Shown here: positions 7,122 through 7,689 of the stretch, one piece after another
Numbering within the stretch: position 1 is the first letter of the stretch
How the letters are laid out: every line of letters starts with the position of its first letter
NCBI GenBank assembly: GCA_024275855.1
Contig: JAJRYL010000012.1
Span: 1 to 7,689 of the forward strand
DNA: 7,689 nucleotides
DNA from: Deltaproteobacteria bacterium
Lineage (GTDB): Bacteria; Desulfobacterota; GWC2-55-46; JADFVP01
Direction of reading: 5' to 3'
Made by a program: the position numbers and the translations under genes
Notes under the pieces: generated by a model
Told to the model about the DNA's origin: nothing
Databases searched by the model: none
What the model saw: the letters and a program-made list of their open reading frames with translations, nothing else

Positions 7122-7198
7122 TGGCAGGCCAGGAGGGATTCGAACCCCCAACATGCGGTTTTGGAGACCGCCGCTCTAGCCGTTAGAGCTACTGGCCT
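7122..7198 (-). tRNA. tRNA-Trp (anticodon CCA)
   Basis: The minus strand folds into a full cloverleaf of 77 nt including an encoded CCA end (7122-7124). The acceptor stem is AGGCCAG/CTGGCCT with all seven pairs and discriminator G. The D stem is GCTC/GAGC, the anticodon stem GCGGT/ACCGC with loop CTCCAAA, the variable loop 5 nt, and the T stem GGGGG/CCCTC (one G-U) with loop TTCGAAT. The anticodon CCA (7162-7164) reads UGG. Location between rpmG and secE is a common arrangement in several bacterial phyla. Confidence 0.97.
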
Positions 7199-7417
7199 GT
7201 GGTACACAGTACAACGGATATCCCGAAAGCGCATAAGGGGAGGGCGTCCCATGCAGAGCGCCTTTTAAAGACCGCCACGCCTTAAGCGGGCCTTGTAAAA
7301 TTATCCCCGAATTTAAAACAGCCAGGATTAAAAACAGAGAAGGTACAGCCTTAAGAGTAAAAAATGCGCCCGATAGCCCCTTATACAAGCTCTTGAAAGA
7401 TACGGCGGAAGAGCGGG
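7199..7417. other. rpmG to tRNA-Trp spacer: no gene recognised
   Basis: This 219-nt gap holds two CTTAAG palindromes (7281-7286 and 7350-7355), a 17-nt copy of a sequence also found upstream of rpmG (7339-7355), and ACACAGTAC close to the tRNA 5' end. I found no clear terminator after rpmG and no promoter with two good boxes; GATAAT near 7303 has no -35. A 70-codon frame starting with TTG runs through the gap into the tRNA and looks spurious. Confidence 0.5.
7339..7355. repeat. Dispersed repeat copy downstream of rpmG
   Basis: GAAGGTACAGCCTTAAG here nearly matches GAAGGTAAACGCCTTAAG at 7606-7623 on the other side of rpmG, differing by one substitution and one inserted base. Both copies are in the same orientation and about 267 bp apart. 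Confidence 0.6.
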
Positions 7418-7567
7418 TTACTTCGTCTCTTTATGAGGCGTATGTTTTCTGCAAAATTTGCAGAACTTTTTAAGCTCAAGCCGCTCAGGTATAGTCTTTT
7501 TGTTCTTGTTGGTCGAATAGTTTCTGCGCTTACACTCAGTGCACGCGAGTGTTATAATATCCCTCAT
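7418..7567 (-). CDS. rpmG: 50S ribosomal protein L33
   Basis: L33 is a small protein near the E site of the large subunit. This 49-aa gene has ATG at 7565-7567 and TAA at 7418-7420. It reads [19 protein letters not shown], then [29 protein letters not shown]. Four cysteines at residues 9, 12, 36 and 39 form the two CxxC knuckles of the zinc-binding (C+) form; zinc-independent paralogs lack them, so this is the zinc-dependent type. GGAG (7579-7582) lies 11 nt before the ATG, slightly long. In many genomes L33 sits between tuf and tRNA-Trp/secE, and that is consistent here. Confidence 0.96.
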   Translation of the reverse strand: MRDIITLACTECKRRNYSTNKNKKTIPERLELKKFCKFCRKHTPHKETK

Positions 7568-7605
7568 TGTACTTTTTACTCCGAAAGCACTGTTTGCGTC
7601 CGCCC

Positions 7606-7623
7606 GAAGGTAAACGCCTTAAG
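7606..7623. repeat. Dispersed repeat copy upstream of rpmG
   Basis: Partner of 7339-7355. In the rpmG sense direction it forms part of a hairpin GCGTTTACC-TTCG-GGCGGACGC (7596-7617), with eight of nine possible pairs (two G-U) and a UUCG loop. This lies in the rpmG leader, with no T tract after it. Confidence 0.55.
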
Positions 7624-7627
7624 TACT

Positions 7628-7689
7628 AAAAAAATTATTGGGCACATCCCGTTCCGTTACCGTACTCTTTGAACAGCCCGTCCCTGTGC
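7628..7689 (-). terminator. Probable intrinsic terminator of an upstream gene outside the window
   Basis: In the transcript GCACA (7685-7689) pairs with TGTGC (7642-7646), and CTGTTC (7671-7676) pairs with GAACGG (7649-7654, one G-U), making a two-part stem-loop. It is followed by CAATAA and seven T (7628-7634). The stem may extend beyond the right edge. The upstream gene is not visible; tuf (EF-Tu) would be the usual neighbour. If correct, rpmG needs its own promoter just downstream, but no clear one was found. Confidence 0.45.

Noticed and set aside
6930..7154. 74-codon minus-strand frame across the tRNA and tandem repeat
   Set aside because: It begins inside tRNA-Trp and ends in the repeat; no homology recognised and no binding site.
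7176..7388. 70-codon minus-strand frame beginning with TTG, with a hydrophobic stretch
   Set aside because: No ribosome-binding site, rare start, and its end runs into the tRNA-Trp gene; low-complexity spacer sequence explains it better.
7551..7559. TATAAT-like box on the plus strand inside rpmG
   Set aside because: It is formed by rpmG codons for Asp-Ile-Ile and has no -35 at a suitable distance.
1..7689. A novel defence, mobile or biosynthetic system
   Set aside because: All long minus-strand frames are standard ribosomal, transcription or secretion genes. No integrase, transposase, CRISPR repeat or unknown conserved protein was seen.

Overview
This window holds the front part of a classic bacterial ribosomal-protein and RNA-polymerase locus, read entirely from the minus strand. 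In transcription order (high to low coordinates) it contains rpmG (L33), tRNA-Trp(CCA), secE, nusG, rplK (L11), rplA (L1), rplJ (L10), rplL (L7/L12) and the first 1015 codons of rpoB, which runs off the left edge. All proteins are of ordinary length and keep their family motifs. The proteobacterial-type rpoB, the order rpmG/tRNA-Trp/secE/nusG and the four-cysteine L33 fit a Gram-negative bacterium of deltaproteobacterial or related type (Desulfobacterota, Nitrospirota, Nitrospinota). That placement is inferred from general resemblance and is not firm below 'Bacteria'. Base composition is close to half GC.

Right part (about 7689-6786): a probable intrinsic terminator of an unseen upstream gene, then rpmG, a 219-nt spacer, tRNA-Trp with an encoded CCA end, and a 336-nt spacer before secE. 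The two spacers are the least ordinary sequence in the window. They carry a 75-bp direct tandem repeat (2.3 copies), seven copies of the palindrome CTTAAG in about 800 bp, and several short dispersed repeats around rpmG and the tRNA.

Middle part (6785-4756): secE, nusG, rplK and rplA are closely spaced and look co-transcribed. They encode a translocase subunit, a transcription elongation factor, and two stalk-region 50S proteins. rplK and rplA are separated by 5 nt, and the rplA ribosome-binding site lies in the last codons of rplK. The secE-nusG and nusG-rplK gaps each contain an inverted repeat.

Left part (4755-1): a 385-nt non-coding leader precedes rplJ. It holds a tentative promoter, a structure matching the L10 autoregulatory leader (a mimic of the L10 site on 23S rRNA), and a GC-rich hairpin with a T tract that looks like an attenuator. 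rplJ starts with TTG. The rplJ-rplL gap holds a good candidate internal promoter, which could help supply the several copies of L12 needed per ribosome. The 277-nt rplL-rpoB gap has a perfect 14-bp terminator hairpin just after rplL and a long imperfect hairpin just before the rpoB ribosome-binding site. This parallels the attenuator and RNase III layout known from Escherichia coli.

I found no novel gene system. The points worth a second look are regulatory and structural, all in the intergenic regions.
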